Both the position numbers and the translations under genes were made by a program. DNA of 64,000 nucleotides from Lophium mytilinum (taxonomy: Eukaryota > Ascomycota > Dothideomycetes > Mytilinidiales > Mytilinidiaceae), in the NCBI GenBank assembly GCA_010093605.1, contig MU004183.1, forward strand, positions 62,001 through 126,000, written 5' to 3'. Shown here piece after piece: positions 52,245 through 63,212 of the stretch. A model generated the notes under the pieces. It had not been told where the DNA came from. It made no database searches and saw only the letters and a list, made by a program, of their open reading frames with translations. The stretch's first letter is position 1, and each line of letters opens with the position of its first letter.

Positions 52245-54329
52245 ATGACTTTGCTTCGATATCTACGGCAGCTTTATTCACTCGACACGCTCGACACCCG
52301 CTTCGTAATATCAGCCACCGCTCCCCCCAAGGAGGCGCTTAGGGAGGCTCGACTTGACCCAGCACAGTCTTCGCCAGGAGAGGATGGTCGAGGCCAGACG
52401 AGAATAGGAAATAGTAGTGCGCAGAAGATTGCAGAGAATGCTCAGCCGTCACAATGGCGGACACCCGAGTTCTATGTTTACTATGTCATATTCATTCTCG
52501 TTGTCCCTATGATGTTCAAGGTTGTATACGATGTTTCGAAAGGTAATACATAGCATATGCTCTAGTCTCTTCTTTTGGTCAGCCCTTAATCAGAAGCCAG
52601 AATCCCATCCCAATTACCCTGAGTTCGCGGAATTACTCTCAGATGGCTGGATCCCCGGCCGGAAAGTCGTATGTCATTTATACCCTCTTTTTGCACTGCG
52701 TTCGTACTTACGAGGCCAGGATAATTCCGATGCCCAATATGCTGGCTTTCGACAAAATCTTCCCTATCTCTTCATCGTCGTTCTTCTACACCCTCTTCTT
52801 CGGAGATTCTACGACTATCTTACTATGTCAAACATGTACACGCAGGTGTCGAATAGCCCGATGACTATGGGGTTATCCCCATCTGCAGCTGCAGATGCCC
52901 GACTAGAGCAGAGGATATCGTTCGACTTTGTCTTTGCTGCCGTCTTCATCATTGCTCTCCACGAATTCTCCGCGTTGAAAATACTCTTGATACTGTATCT
53001 CAATTACAGTATCGCCATGAAGTTGCCGAAACAGTACATCCCAGCAGCTACCTGGATATTCAATATCGTCGTACTATTTGCAAATGAGTCGTTTCAGGGC
53101 TATTCGTTTGCGGCGATATGGGCATTCGTCCTTCCCCAATCGCCATCTGCAGACGGCAAGCTAACCTCCACCAACTGGGGGCAGTGGATCGATAGCCATG
53201 GAGGACTGATATCCAGATGGGAGGTGCTATTCAACATCACGGTCCTACGCCTGATAAGCTTCAACATGGACTACTACTGGAGCTTGAACCTTCGAGGCGG
53301 CAGTCCCGTCGAGGTGCGTTATCTCTCTTCTCTACTTACCTCCAATCTAACGGCCTCAAGAAGAAGCAACTCGACCCCTCAAATCTTTCAGAGCGAGATC
53401 GAGTGTCCGTCCCAGCGAAGCCAGCCGAGTTCTCCTTCCGGAACTACTTTGCATACATACTGTACTCGCCACTCTACCTGACTGGGCCGATCCTCACCTT
53501 CAACGATTATGTCTCCCAACAGCGCTATCGTTCCCACAGCATCACTGCTACCCGCACAACCATGTATGCGATACGCTTCGTCGTGGCGCTCTTGACCATG
53601 GAGATCATGATCCATTATATGTACATGGTCGCCATCTTCAAAGCACAGCCAGCATGGGAGGTCTACAGCCCCTTCCAACTCAGCATGCTAGGTTACTTCA
53701 ACTTGAACCACATATGGCTCAAGCTTCTCCTTCCCTGGAGGTTCTTCCGCCTGTGGGCTCTTCTCGACGGCGTCGACCCTCCGGAGAACATGGTGCGCTG
53801 CATGAGCGACAACTACTCGGCCGCTATGTTCTGGCGCGGCTGGCACCGTAGCTTCAACCGCTGGATTATCCGGTACATCTACATCCCCATCGGCGGCAGC
53901 GGCAGCAAAGGTCTATGGGGCAAGGCGCGCAACATCGGTAATTTCCTTGCCGTGTTCACATTCGTCGCGCTGTGGCACGATATCCAGCTGCGACTGCTGA
54001 TGTGGGGATGGCTGATAACGCTGTTCATCCTCCCTGAAGTCATTGCCACTCTGCTCTTCCCGGCGCGCAAGTGGCGGAGCCAGCCAAATGTATACCGTGT
54101 CATTTGTGGAGTCGGTGCTGTAGGGAATATACTCATGATGATGGTAGCGAATTTGGTCGGGTTTGCGCTGGGAATCGATGGGCTGAAGGGATTGATCAAT
54201 GGGATCGTGGGGAGCTATTCGGGGCTGGGATTTCTCGTAGCGGCATGCGCGGCGCTGTTTGTCGGTGCGCAGGTCATGTTTGAGGTTAGGGAGCAGGAGA
54301 TGAGAGACGGGGTGAAGTTGAAGTGCTGA
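52245..54329 (+). CDS. GUP1: Gup1, MBOAT O-acyltransferase of GPI-anchor remodelling
   Basis: Four exons: 52245-52542, 52601-52668, 52720-53313 and 53361-54329, giving 642 residues. Gup1 is a multispanning ER membrane-bound O-acyltransferase that adds a long acyl chain to lyso-GPI anchors. The first residues, MTLLRYLRQLYSLDTLDTRF, are the family signature. The luminal/cytosolic linker ESHPNYPEFAELLSDGWIPG leads into DNSDAQYAGFRQNLP. At least nine hydrophobic helices follow. MBOAT hallmarks are MFWRGWHRSFNRW (His482) and FVALWHD with the presumed catalytic His526. The acceptor at 53360 could instead be three bases later, changing KKQL to KQL. The second intron (51 bases) is itself open in frame, so its retention would add 17 residues. 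Confidence 0.94.
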
Positions 54330-54929
54330 GCCGGTGCTCGGTGGAGTCGTCACTATGTTGGAGACGCAGTTGTGCTTGAATACTTTCTTCTCTTTAGAGT
54401 TTTGCCAAGGACATATCTCCCAAGGTTCCAAGTCTCGTCTCAATGGCTACTTCCTCAATTCAAGACAGCCCCCTCCCAAGGTTCGGCTGTGGCTGGTGTC
54501 GCCTGCTTCCCACACAGACCCGTGTCATGTTCGCAAACTCGTTACTGCACCATCCGACATCCATCACCATCTCAACACATCATTTACGGCCTTATCATCG
54601 ACCAGCCAGGTACAGCTATTGTTAGATAGCTTTGGTGAGTGCAGCAAGTGAGTCCCGGGGATGCTACAAATTTTTGATGCTTACGACCACAAGGGGTCGC
54701 AGCCTTCATCGAAAAACATAATTGCTACGGGTTTTCCCTCTCAAAGCCGACGCCTACGCTCCTTTCCTACAGCAAGCAAAGCCTGGACTCGGTACAAGTG
54801 TACCGTAGACATGCTACACAGCCTATTTTAGACACCAGGCTCAGACAGCCGCATCCATTCCTTCAGGCTCGGCCACCATCTCTCTACATTCACGGTCTCA
54901 TCCATGACGACTCCAGACTTCCGCCTACC
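54330..54929. other. Spacer between GUP1 and the coiled-coil gene
   Basis: 600 bases. The short overlapping frames at 54334-54651 have no family features. The last 130 bases are the leader of the next gene. Confidence 0.45.
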
Positions 54930-56776
54930 ATGTTCCAAAACCTCAAACCTGAATACTTCGAAATAACAAGCCGAGAGCCTCGACGGGGTAGATGTCTTTC
55001 TCCTCTCTCCACCGAAGTACTCCCCGCCGACGTCCTGGTTCACGACGACCCTCTTGAGGACTCAATTGGCGCTCGCGTAGCCAATAGAAGTCGACGAACG
55101 GGTAGAAGGACGTTCAAGCATCTCTTCAAGAGAGATCTAGCACAAGAGCGACATCGATCTGGGGGCCGGCCAATGCTGAGATTCATTGCCTACAAGAAAT
55201 GGCACGCTTGTGGGAGACCCTTTCCTGTTCCACCTTACTCCTCGCTATTCGACAAAACGTTCTTGCGGCCTTCATGCCGCTTCGTCTTCTCACACTCGCT
55301 AACGCCATAAAATTATCAGACAAGGAAGCCCTCGAACCCCAGCAAATCATTCTCTCCGTATTAGCCCAGCAAAGCGCGCAATCCTCGCTTTCATCAACGA
55401 CCCCTTCAGATGTAGCGTCAGAAACGCTTGATGCCTCCACGAACACTCCCCAACGCGCAGAAACCCCTCTACCACCCTCGGAGTTTCCATCATCCGAGCC
55501 ACCACCGTCAGAAGGCTCTCCGTATGTCGAGTTCCCTCAATGCCAACGCGCAGGAACTCCTCCGCCATCCTCCAAGCTACCATCATCCGAGCCACCACTG
55601 TTAGAAGGCTCTCCGTATGTTGAGTGCCCTCAATCCCCACGCGTAGAAAGGACTCTGCCATCATCCGAGCCACCATCGTCAGAATGGCCCCCGCATATCG
55701 AATCCCCTCAACCCATACGCGACACTCACGCCTGGTGGACCAGACAGCTGAACAAAGCACGCGCAACACCCCAGACCCCAGACGCTTTCCCTGCAGGGAG
55801 CGAGTGCCGCATCAACTCGATCCAAGACCCTCGAACCCGGGACGTCATGCGCGCAGAGAACGCGGATCTAAGGAGAGAGCTACGAAATCAAGACGACCAA
55901 CTCAGCCACACAACTCTCGAGCTCGAACGCGCGAAGCAAGAGCTCACCGCGCTCCACCAACGAGACTCAGACTGCGCGCGCATAGAACAGGGGCACATGG
56001 AGTTAAGGCGCCAGAACCGGAGGCTGGCAGAAGCGAATGCGCGAAAGGATCAGGCACTGCAAGATGCTGCTGAGCGGGGGAGGAATATACCGCCGCATCT
56101 AGGACGGCAGGCTTTGGAGATTGCGAACCTCAATGCACAGCTTGATGCGGAGAAGGCGCTGAAGAATAAGGCGTTGGAGAAGGCGGTGGAGTTGGATGTT
56201 GATCTTGAGTTCTATGAGAACCGGACGGCGGAGGTAGAGGAGAAGTTGGAGAAAGCTGAGTCTAAGTTGGAGGAATTGCAGGTTGAGAATGATATGCTGA
56301 GGAGCAAGTGTGCGGACTATGGGATCTGTAGGACTTGGGATGTGGACCCAGATGCCCAACCTAAGGATCGCATTAACAAGACCGAGGATGGGGCTGCGGA
56401 ACCGAGCGAGGACGTACAGGCTACATCAGGAGGGAATGCGTTTCCCGCATCATCAACACTTGGGTCGGATAAAGCGGACGAATCCTCGCCGCAGTCAACA
56501 ACACGCACCCTCTCCCTTCCTACCTTCGGCACCTCTTTCAAACGTGTTCGTTTCCAACTGGATGAACCCACTACCCAAGCTTCCGACACAGACGCCGCGT
56601 TCGCCGAACCCGACGTTCCACTCAGCGATCTACAATCCCAACAAACTCCCTCCCTCTCCAACCAGGAAAATGGAGTAGCTACCGCGTCTCTCGAACGCTC
56701 TTTGTCCGTCTTAGCCACGGGCTGCAGAATCCCCCAGAAGCGGAAAGCGGGTGCTGAGAATTGCACTTCGTTATAG
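54930..56776 (+). CDS. Coiled-coil protein with Pro/Glu repeats (possible outlying array II relative, copy F)
   Basis: Two exons, 54930-55209 and 55320-56776, giving 578 residues. The 110-base intron has a weak donor GTGGGA, a branch at GCTAACG and acceptor TATCAG, and links HDDPLED...KKWHA to KEALEPQQIILSV in frame. The N-terminus is basic (RSRRTGRRTFKHLFKRD). Residues about 139-223 hold three imperfect units around PSSEPP..EGSPYVE.PQ. Residues about 270-408 form a coiled coil (AENADLRRELRNQDDQLSH, EVEEKLEKAESKLEELQVE). Basic patches FKRVRFQL and PQKRKAG follow. The order coiled coil then KR patch is that of array II, but there is no RING or Cys cluster. An alternative is a start in exon 2 only. 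Function unknown. Confidence 0.6.
55485..55715 (+). repeat. In-frame tandem repeat, about 25-30 codons, three units
   Basis: Three imperfect units share CCATCATCCGAGCCACCA, then GAAGGCTCTCCGTATGT in the first two and GAATGGCCCCCGCATAT in the third, then GAGT(T/G)CCCTCAA or GAATCCCCTCAA. They encode SSEPP and SPYVE / PPHIE blocks. Confidence 0.65.
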
Positions 56777-57705
56777 CTAGCTCAACCCACTCACAAATTA
56801 CTAGACTTTGTGCTCTTTTGCTCAAACGAGGGAGGAGTGAGACGAGGGATGTGATATCCAGCACTTCGGTGGTAGGATGAGATGATTGGAGGCGGCGTCT
56901 CCGAATGGATAATAGATGCCCAGTAGCGCTTGTAATCAACATAATGTTTGATAGTAAGGCTTAGCTACCCATGTTCTTCATGCATTCATGCTGTGCCTTG
57001 AGGAAGAAAACTACGTGACTCCCAAATGGCCAACGGTCCTGCGTATCGTAGCTCGAATCGTTGAAATATGGAATTTCAGAGCCCCTTTTTCTAGGGCTTA
57101 GAGACTCAGATCAGTGCTGGGCCACATCCATCTCAGAGATCACTAGCACAAAAGTCCCTCTACACTTGTTTAACGCCACTTGAAGTGCTTTGAGGGACGT
57201 CCGGAACAGGGAAAGGCTATTCAAATCGATGGATTGCGCAAGCCTGAGACCTGATTGGACAACCTTCTTCCATTGAGAAACATATTTAGGTAAACCAGCC
57301 CTCTACCCCACCGCTCTAGCTTTCTACCAGTATATTGACGTACTAGAAGCTGTGTAATACACGTACAAGAAAACTTACGTTCTAAAACTATACTAGCCCA
57401 CTCCGGCCAGGCCATCAGAAACCGTTGGTACAGAGTCTATTTTTGAACCGCATCGCCTTCTTCTCAGCCTTCCAAGACAATCACGGCCCATACTCTTAGC
57501 CTCCATACTCACGCAACTGCCCATACTCAGTACACCCACAGCTTCTAGATTTCCAGCTGCCAAACCCCCCAACCACGGCACCCACCTCGCTTCCACAGCC
57601 CCCTATAAACCAACCGGCCACCTCATCAATATCTCCCGCACCCCTTCAACCTCCCGCTCCTCCCCAAAAAGCCAAAATCAAAAGACAGAAAAAAAGAACA
57701 CAAAA
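56777..57705. other. Spacer between the coiled-coil gene and the small CaaX gene
   Basis: About 930 bases. No supportable gene. The final 100 bases before 57706 are C- then A-rich leader sequence. Confidence 0.5.
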
Positions 57706-58339
57706 ATGCCCCCTTACACCATCTCCTCTGGGGGCCTCACCACCGCCTCAGACCTCCCCACCCCCACCTCCCTTGCCATCCCCTCACCCACCCTGCCCCG
57801 CTCCCCCGGCCACACCGCTTACCCCATCCCCTACAGCCATCCCCTCACCAATTCCACCCTCACGCGGGTGGTAGACCAGCAAATCACGATGACGGAGCCC
57901 CGGGGCGGCGTCACGGCATACGAGTTCTGGCCGCATAAAGGGTCGACGCCCCAAGAACAGGAGAAAGCTGTGCATGATAACAGCGTGGGCGCGGCAAGCA
58001 CGCGCCTGACGCTGACGCTGGATATGACGCGCGCGCCGACGAATACGCCCGGCGAGCTGGACCGGTTTTTGGAGGTGGTGGCGCCGCAGACCAATTGGGG
58101 TAGACTGGTGTTGGCTAAGCGCAATAGCTCGGATGGAGGTAAGAATGCGCAGGAGGGTGAGCACGAGGATGAAAGTGCGCAGGAGGATGAGCACGAGTAA
58201 GTCACCCCCGATTGCTGGCTGCTGTTGCAGAGTGATGGACTTATGAGCTGACGATTGAGATAGGAAGGAGTTGGCTAAGCACGGCGCGGATAACAGGGTT
58301 CGTAAACGCTCCAAGGGCGGCAATTGTCCGATCCTGTGA
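57706..58339 (+). CDS. Small protein ending in a polybasic stretch and CaaX box, unrecognised
   Basis: Two exons, 57706-58196 and 58264-58339, giving 188 residues. The 67-base intron has a consensus donor GTAAGT, a branch at GCTGACG and acceptor GATAG, and the frame is kept. The N-terminal 45 residues are Pro/Ser/Thr-rich. A folded-looking core follows (VVDQQITMTEPRGGVTAYEF, LTLTLDMTRAPTNTPGELDR, NWGRLVLAKR). Then comes an acidic duplicated linker (AQEGEHEDES / AQEDEHE). The second exon encodes RVRKRSKGGNCPIL and stop: a polybasic patch directly before a C-a-a-X box whose final Leu favours geranylgeranylation. Without splicing, the in-frame TAA inside the donor (GAG TAA GT) ends the protein at 164 residues with no CaaX. 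No family recognised; it is not a Ras-like GTPase or a G-gamma. Confidence 0.7.
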
Positions 58340-58717
58340 TCTTCTGGCGATGTAATGGCGTTGGCTGTGGGTGAGGGGGCCGGCAGCGCAGCGTTAGGTG
58401 TAGCGAGAGGGTTGTCATACTTTGAGACTTTGAGATGTCGAAGAGATGGGCGGGTTGTGGACAGGGTGTTGGAAGAAGTGCTTCTGGGGCAGGCAATGTA
58501 GTCTGACTTAGAGGGGAGGAATCTTAAAAGTTGAAGCTTTTACGTACTCCGTTACTTTCCACTTGTTTACAAAGTCTTGAGGTTGTTATGGTGATTAAAG
58601 AATTTGGGGTTGTAGTGTAGATTAGCAGGATCTTTTGTCCATCTTAGGCACCGACCAGACCTTACTCACATTAGCTTCGCACACGATTCTCACGCTTTCC
58701 CATCATCCTCACAGCTC
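58340..58717. other. Convergent spacer between the CaaX gene and HOP2
   Basis: 378 bases holding the 3' ends of both genes. Nothing else seen. Confidence 0.5.
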
Positions 58718-59780
58718 CTATTCATCTAGTCCCAGCCTCTCTCTCAACTCCGCCTTCTCCTCTGCACTCATCCCCTGCCCCACCTCCTCAACCGTCTTCC
58801 ACATCTCCTTCGCGATATTCGCCCTCCGACCTGCAACCCCTTTCCAGAGTTTAAACTCGCGCTCGACCTCCTCCTTATCCTCCTTCTTCACCGGCCTGAC
58901 CTTCCCAGCCCTCAGTGCGCCAAGCCGGGTCTCAATCTCCGCTGTCTCAGCCTCGAGAGTCGCAATCGAGGAACGCAGGTCCGAGGTCGACAGGGTTGTG
59001 TTCAGACTCGCTAGCGCCGCTCGGAGGGTCTTCGCAGTAGCGGTCGCGGCAGTGGTTTCAGTGCGGAGGGTCGAGATCGTAGCGTCGATCTCGGCAAGGT
59101 GTTCGGGGGTGACGGTGTCGTCGGCGGACTATCGAGCGAGGATTAGGAGTTACCGAGACAAAGGAGTAAAATAGGGGGAATCTGTTGAGGCCGTGTGTAT
59201 ATGTACCTGGATGCAGTGGTAGACGATCTGTTTTCCTGGTTGGTATTAGTAAAGAGGCTCGAGAGCTGTGGCTTCATCTGATACGGAGCATTTGGAGGGG
59301 TAAGAAGGAAAGGAGAAATCGTACCAGAAGCCCGTCCCTCGATATCCTTCTTCTCATGCAGGTCTTTGAGGATCTTCGCCGCAGCGGCTTGGACGAATTG
59401 CGAGTTAGCTCTGATCAGGTGGGGCAAAAGCCCTGAACGGAGTATCGAACCTTTCGTCACTTTGTTGTGCAGATTGGCCGAGATATCAGTAGCCTGGTCT
59501 TGCTGTTAGGGTCGTAGCTTGCGATGCGCGCAAAAGGGGAACGTACCGAGTACGGGCGGCTTGAAGGGAAGACATCAGATTCGTTCGCAGATGCGTGATA
59601 CATAAGAACGGGAACATTTGAAGACAGACTCACTTCTGCTTGCCTGTATCGGGATACTACTCGTTAGATTTCTTCCTAGTCTTTGGTCACCGAGCGACAT
59701 GACGTACGGAGATAAGTCAGAATGGTGTCGGCAGCAGCATCGCCAGACACCTTCTCAGTCTTTTCCTTGCGAGGCGCCAT
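58718..59780 (-). CDS. HOP2: Hop2, meiotic homologous-pairing protein (TBPIP family)
   Basis: Seven exons: 59708-59780, 59634-59643, 59547-59559, 59451-59493, 59325-59387, 59207-59235 and 58718-59128. These sum to 642 bases and a 213-residue protein, the usual size. Hop2 pairs with Mnd1 to help Dmc1/Rad51 invade the homologous chromosome in meiosis. Residues 19-80 are the conserved N-terminal winged helix: ADTILTYLRKQNRPYSATDI, then NLHNKVTKAAAAKILKDL and GKQIVYHCIQ. A coiled coil follows (TLRTETTAATATAKTLRAAL, IATLEAETAEIETRLGAL), then the C-terminal helices WKTVEEVGQGMSAEEKAEL ending LGLDE. Exons 2 and 3 are only 10 and 13 bases, but together restore the invariant QNRPYSATDI. Expression is expected mainly in meiosis (family knowledge). 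Confidence 0.92.
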
Positions 59781-60230
59781 CGTGTTTTTGTTTGTGGAGT
59801 AGAGGCACCGTGGAGAGATCCTGGGGAAAGTAGATAGAAGAGGATGTTGAGAGGGGAAGTGAAGGAGAGAGGACGTTGAAATTAGGTGGTGGCGACTATC
59901 CCGAAACCGCGAGGCTGAAAGTTACAGGGGCGCATCTCCCACCAACTATTTTACCGCATCACCGTTCCACACTGGAATAGAAGTCCGAATCATGATTGTT
60001 CGTTACCAGTATACTTACAAGGATCCATTGTCCAGCAACTCGCCATGAAAAAACAAACCACGCTTGTCTTTGTGGGTTTCATGTACCCAGGGTATTATAG
60101 AGAATCCATCAAAATTCATTAACGAACATCGCCGCTCATTCACATATCCAGAACCCCAGAGCGCCGCTATGCAATCACCTCGCCCAATGCATGATCCATA
60201 GAAACTAAGCCGGAAATGTGGCCCTTATGC
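59781..60230. other. Spacer between HOP2 and the Skt5/Chs4 gene
   Basis: 450 bases: upstream region of HOP2 and 3' untranslated region of the next gene. No meiosis-specific upstream element stands out to me. Confidence 0.45.
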
Positions 60231-63212
60231 TTACATGACAATCTGAGATTTGTTAGTATATGATTCGCGAACCCGTCAGCAGGTGTAAGACAAGGGTCGC
60301 TTACGCATTCATTCTCCTTCCCAGGCTGATTAATCCCCATCTCGTCGAACGTCTTTGGTCCCTTTCCAGGTGGGTGTGTAGCAGCTGGCTTCGGGGCGGG
60401 AGGAGCAGCAGCAGCAGGCGGGGGTCTAGAAACTTCACCAGGCTTCTTCGCCTCACTGGGTCTCTTCTGCTCGCTAGGCCTCTTCTGTTCACTAGGCTGC
60501 TTTGGTTCGCCGGTCCGTTGCGATGGCAGATCGCTCTTGTCATTTTTAGGTAGGGGTCTCGGCGCTGACTCGCGGCCTGATGAACTAGGCCGTGATACTG
60601 GACGACCACCTGGAGCAGCCGTGCTTGGTCGGTCAAGCGGTCGAGCGCGTTCTTGTCCGGGTTGTACAGTAGACGGTCTAGTATTGGCAAGGCTTTCCTG
60701 TCGTGGGGGTGGCTTGCCGTGCTTCGGAGCCAGAGGTGGTGGTGCGAGAGGTGCCTCAAACCCAATATCAGGTAAGGTCGGTTGTCCTTTGTTAGGGTTT
60801 CCTCCTTTGTTCGGATTACCGCTAGCCTTCTGGAGTTTGTTTCGGCCATCTGGCGGACCTTGGTATCCGCTATCAGGTCGTGATGGCTGGCCCCCATAGT
60901 CACCAGGACGAGGTGTGCCATAAGGCTCTGGGCGTTCCACGCTCGGTCCTCCAGGGCCACGGTATGCCCTTGGGTCTGGCGGATATCCACCGGATGGAGC
61001 ACGTTGATCACGCGGATCTCTGCCTCCTCCCCGGCCCATGTTGTCCATGCTTGTGTATGGTCGCATTGGCAACGGCCCCATATTTCCTTGCTGGTAGGGA
61101 GCTAATCGGGGTGGAACAGCAGAGCCGGGTCGATCGGCGTATAGGTTAGGATTAATGTTGAAAGCTGACATAGGTCGGGAGTTTGGAGGCGCTGTCGAAG
61201 CCGACCGTAATTCTGGAGCGAACCCGCCTGCCATGCCTGGTCTGGGAGCTGCTGGCAGAGACATGTCACCCATGGGGTATGGAGTCGTCGTGCTTCCTCT
61301 GTCGTAAGGGGATGGCCCACCTAGTGTGGAAGCCCTAGCCCCTACAACCGGCGGCTGGTCAGATAGCGGATATGGTGTAGAACTTGCATTGCGGTCTGGA
61401 AGTCTAGAAACTACTGGCGAGGCGTCCGATCCCGATCCATAATCAGAAGGACTGTCGTCAGTGATAGATGGCAGTTGCGGTGCCGCAATCTTCTGGAGTC
61501 TTGCTGGCCGAGCTCCCCGCATTGAGCCGTACTGTGATTTGATCTTCTGGATGGCAATATCTTCGTGGTCTTTCTTGTTGAGTGTTTGTGACTTCGAGAT
61601 GCCCTCGAGTCTTGATATGGCGTCCTTATTGCCAGCATTTGCAGCCTTCTCATACCACTCTGTAGCCTTTTGAATATTCTTCTCCGTCGCCATACCGATT
61701 TCGTTAAAGTAGCCCATAGCAAATTGAGCAGTGGGAAGATTTGCGGCAGCGGCTCTCTCGGCGTAAGCATACGCTAGTTCTTCATTCTTCTTGAAATCGT
61801 TCTCGTAACCGCAGAGGAACCACTTGCTGATCGCCATATCTGCATCAGCCTCACCCTGCCGTGAAGCTAGCGCGTTATAGTGCATTGATAGTGTAGGATT
61901 GAATTCACACCCCAATGTGCACAGTTCGTAGGCAGATCCCATCTTGAGTTGAGCTTTTGCAAATCCGAGATATGCGGCTTTCTCGATGTTCTGACGCGCT
62001 AACTTCTCGTCGTACGGTAAGTAGATTTCCGGCACGTTGATCTGAGGCAACTCTCGCGCCTGTAGCATGCCTAGCACGTAGGCGCCCTGAGGTGCATTTT
62101 CGTCCGCTGTTGACGCAGCTTGCCGGATGAGCTGGATACCCTTGGCATAATCCTGCAGTTGACCATGTTGCCCTAGGAGTGTCATCATTCCGAGGCGGTA
62201 GTTTGACGCTGAGTCTCCAGCTTCCGAGCCTCGCTTGTAATGCACGAGAGCTTTGATGGGATCGTTCGACTGTTCGAATTGCATGCCCATGCGGTACTCT
62301 GCTCGGGAATAGCCCTTTTCCGCCGCACGGGTATAGCACCTGAACGCGTCTTTCTTATCCACTCTCATGCCAAATTTGCCAAATTCTAGCCACATGCCCT
62401 TCATAAACTCGGCTTTCGGGTGGTGTTGATCCGCAAGGAATCCCACTATGTTCATAGCATCTACGCGTAACTGGTGCTCTACTTGGGGTGTGTGTGGCCT
62501 TGGAGGCTGGGTAGTTGCTACCCGCATCTCGTGAAGCTGCGACGCGTCCACATATGCCAATGCATCCTGGGCCCAAGTAAGCTGCATCTCCGGGTCATTC
62601 GAGTTCAAGACTGGCACGCGGGCATTTTCCAGCACAGCCTCCTTCTCATCGTCCGTGGGTGGTACATGTGCAAGTCGGGTTCGGAGTTTGGGGAACGGCG
62701 AGAAGTTTGGCAGGTCGGAAGGGATGGCAAATTGATTGTAATCGTGGGATATGGCGCTCTGTTGAACTGGCTGCACGGCCACGGCGGGCGGCTGTTTGAA
62801 AGCAGAAGATATACTGGCGTTCCTCTGGGGCCAATGTCCCCCTCCCGGTGCCCCTCCTTGTGCCCCACTTTGTATTTGTTCACTCTGGTAACTTGATGTT
62901 CGCTCCGGGAACGCGTTCGCGGGAGGTTGATTATAGGATTGCGGCGGTTGTGGGGGCATCGAGTTGCGAGGTCCATTAGCTTCGAGCTCAAGATGTGCGA
63001 GGTTGTCTTGCATATTCTCTGGAACCTCGGGCATTATTCTGTCCACCACAACTAGATCAGCTCCATTGTTTCCGGGCGACAAACTGAGATTGTACGAACC
63101 GCTGAGGAGCCGGTGATATGAGTTCAGGACCGGCTTGCGGCATGTAGTAGTCGTCGAAGCCGCCGGGTACAAAGGTAGCCCCCAGCCGGGGCTGCCCTTG
63201 GTTGTAACTCAT
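60231..63212 (-). CDS. SKT5: Skt5/Chs4-type chitin synthase activator, Sel1 repeats and CaaX box
   Basis: Three exons: 63100-63212, 60305-63038 and a 12-base coding end at 60231-60242, giving 952 residues. Skt5/Chs4 proteins bind and activate chitin synthase 3-class enzymes at the plasma membrane. Exon 1 encodes MSYNQGQPRLGATFVPGGFD. Residues about 260-530 are a row of Sel1-like repeats (AFRCYTRAAEKGYSRAEYRM, ALVHYKRGSEAGDSASNYRL, ATEWYEKAANAGNKDAISRL). The C-terminal 400 residues are Pro/Gly/Ser/Arg-rich and disordered, with KRPSEQ/KKPSE repeats. The last intron (62 bases, perfect TACTAAC branch) joins ENEC to IVM, making the farnesylation box CIVM. Retaining it would replace the box with 45 unrelated residues. 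The donor of intron 1, GTTCGT, is weak and the exact N-terminal junction is less sure. Confidence 0.88.

Noticed and set aside
54798-55310. 170-codon frame as a separate small gene before the coiled-coil gene
   Set aside because: An in-frame intron joins it to the following coiled-coil frame, which lacks a good start of its own; a single gene is the simpler reading.
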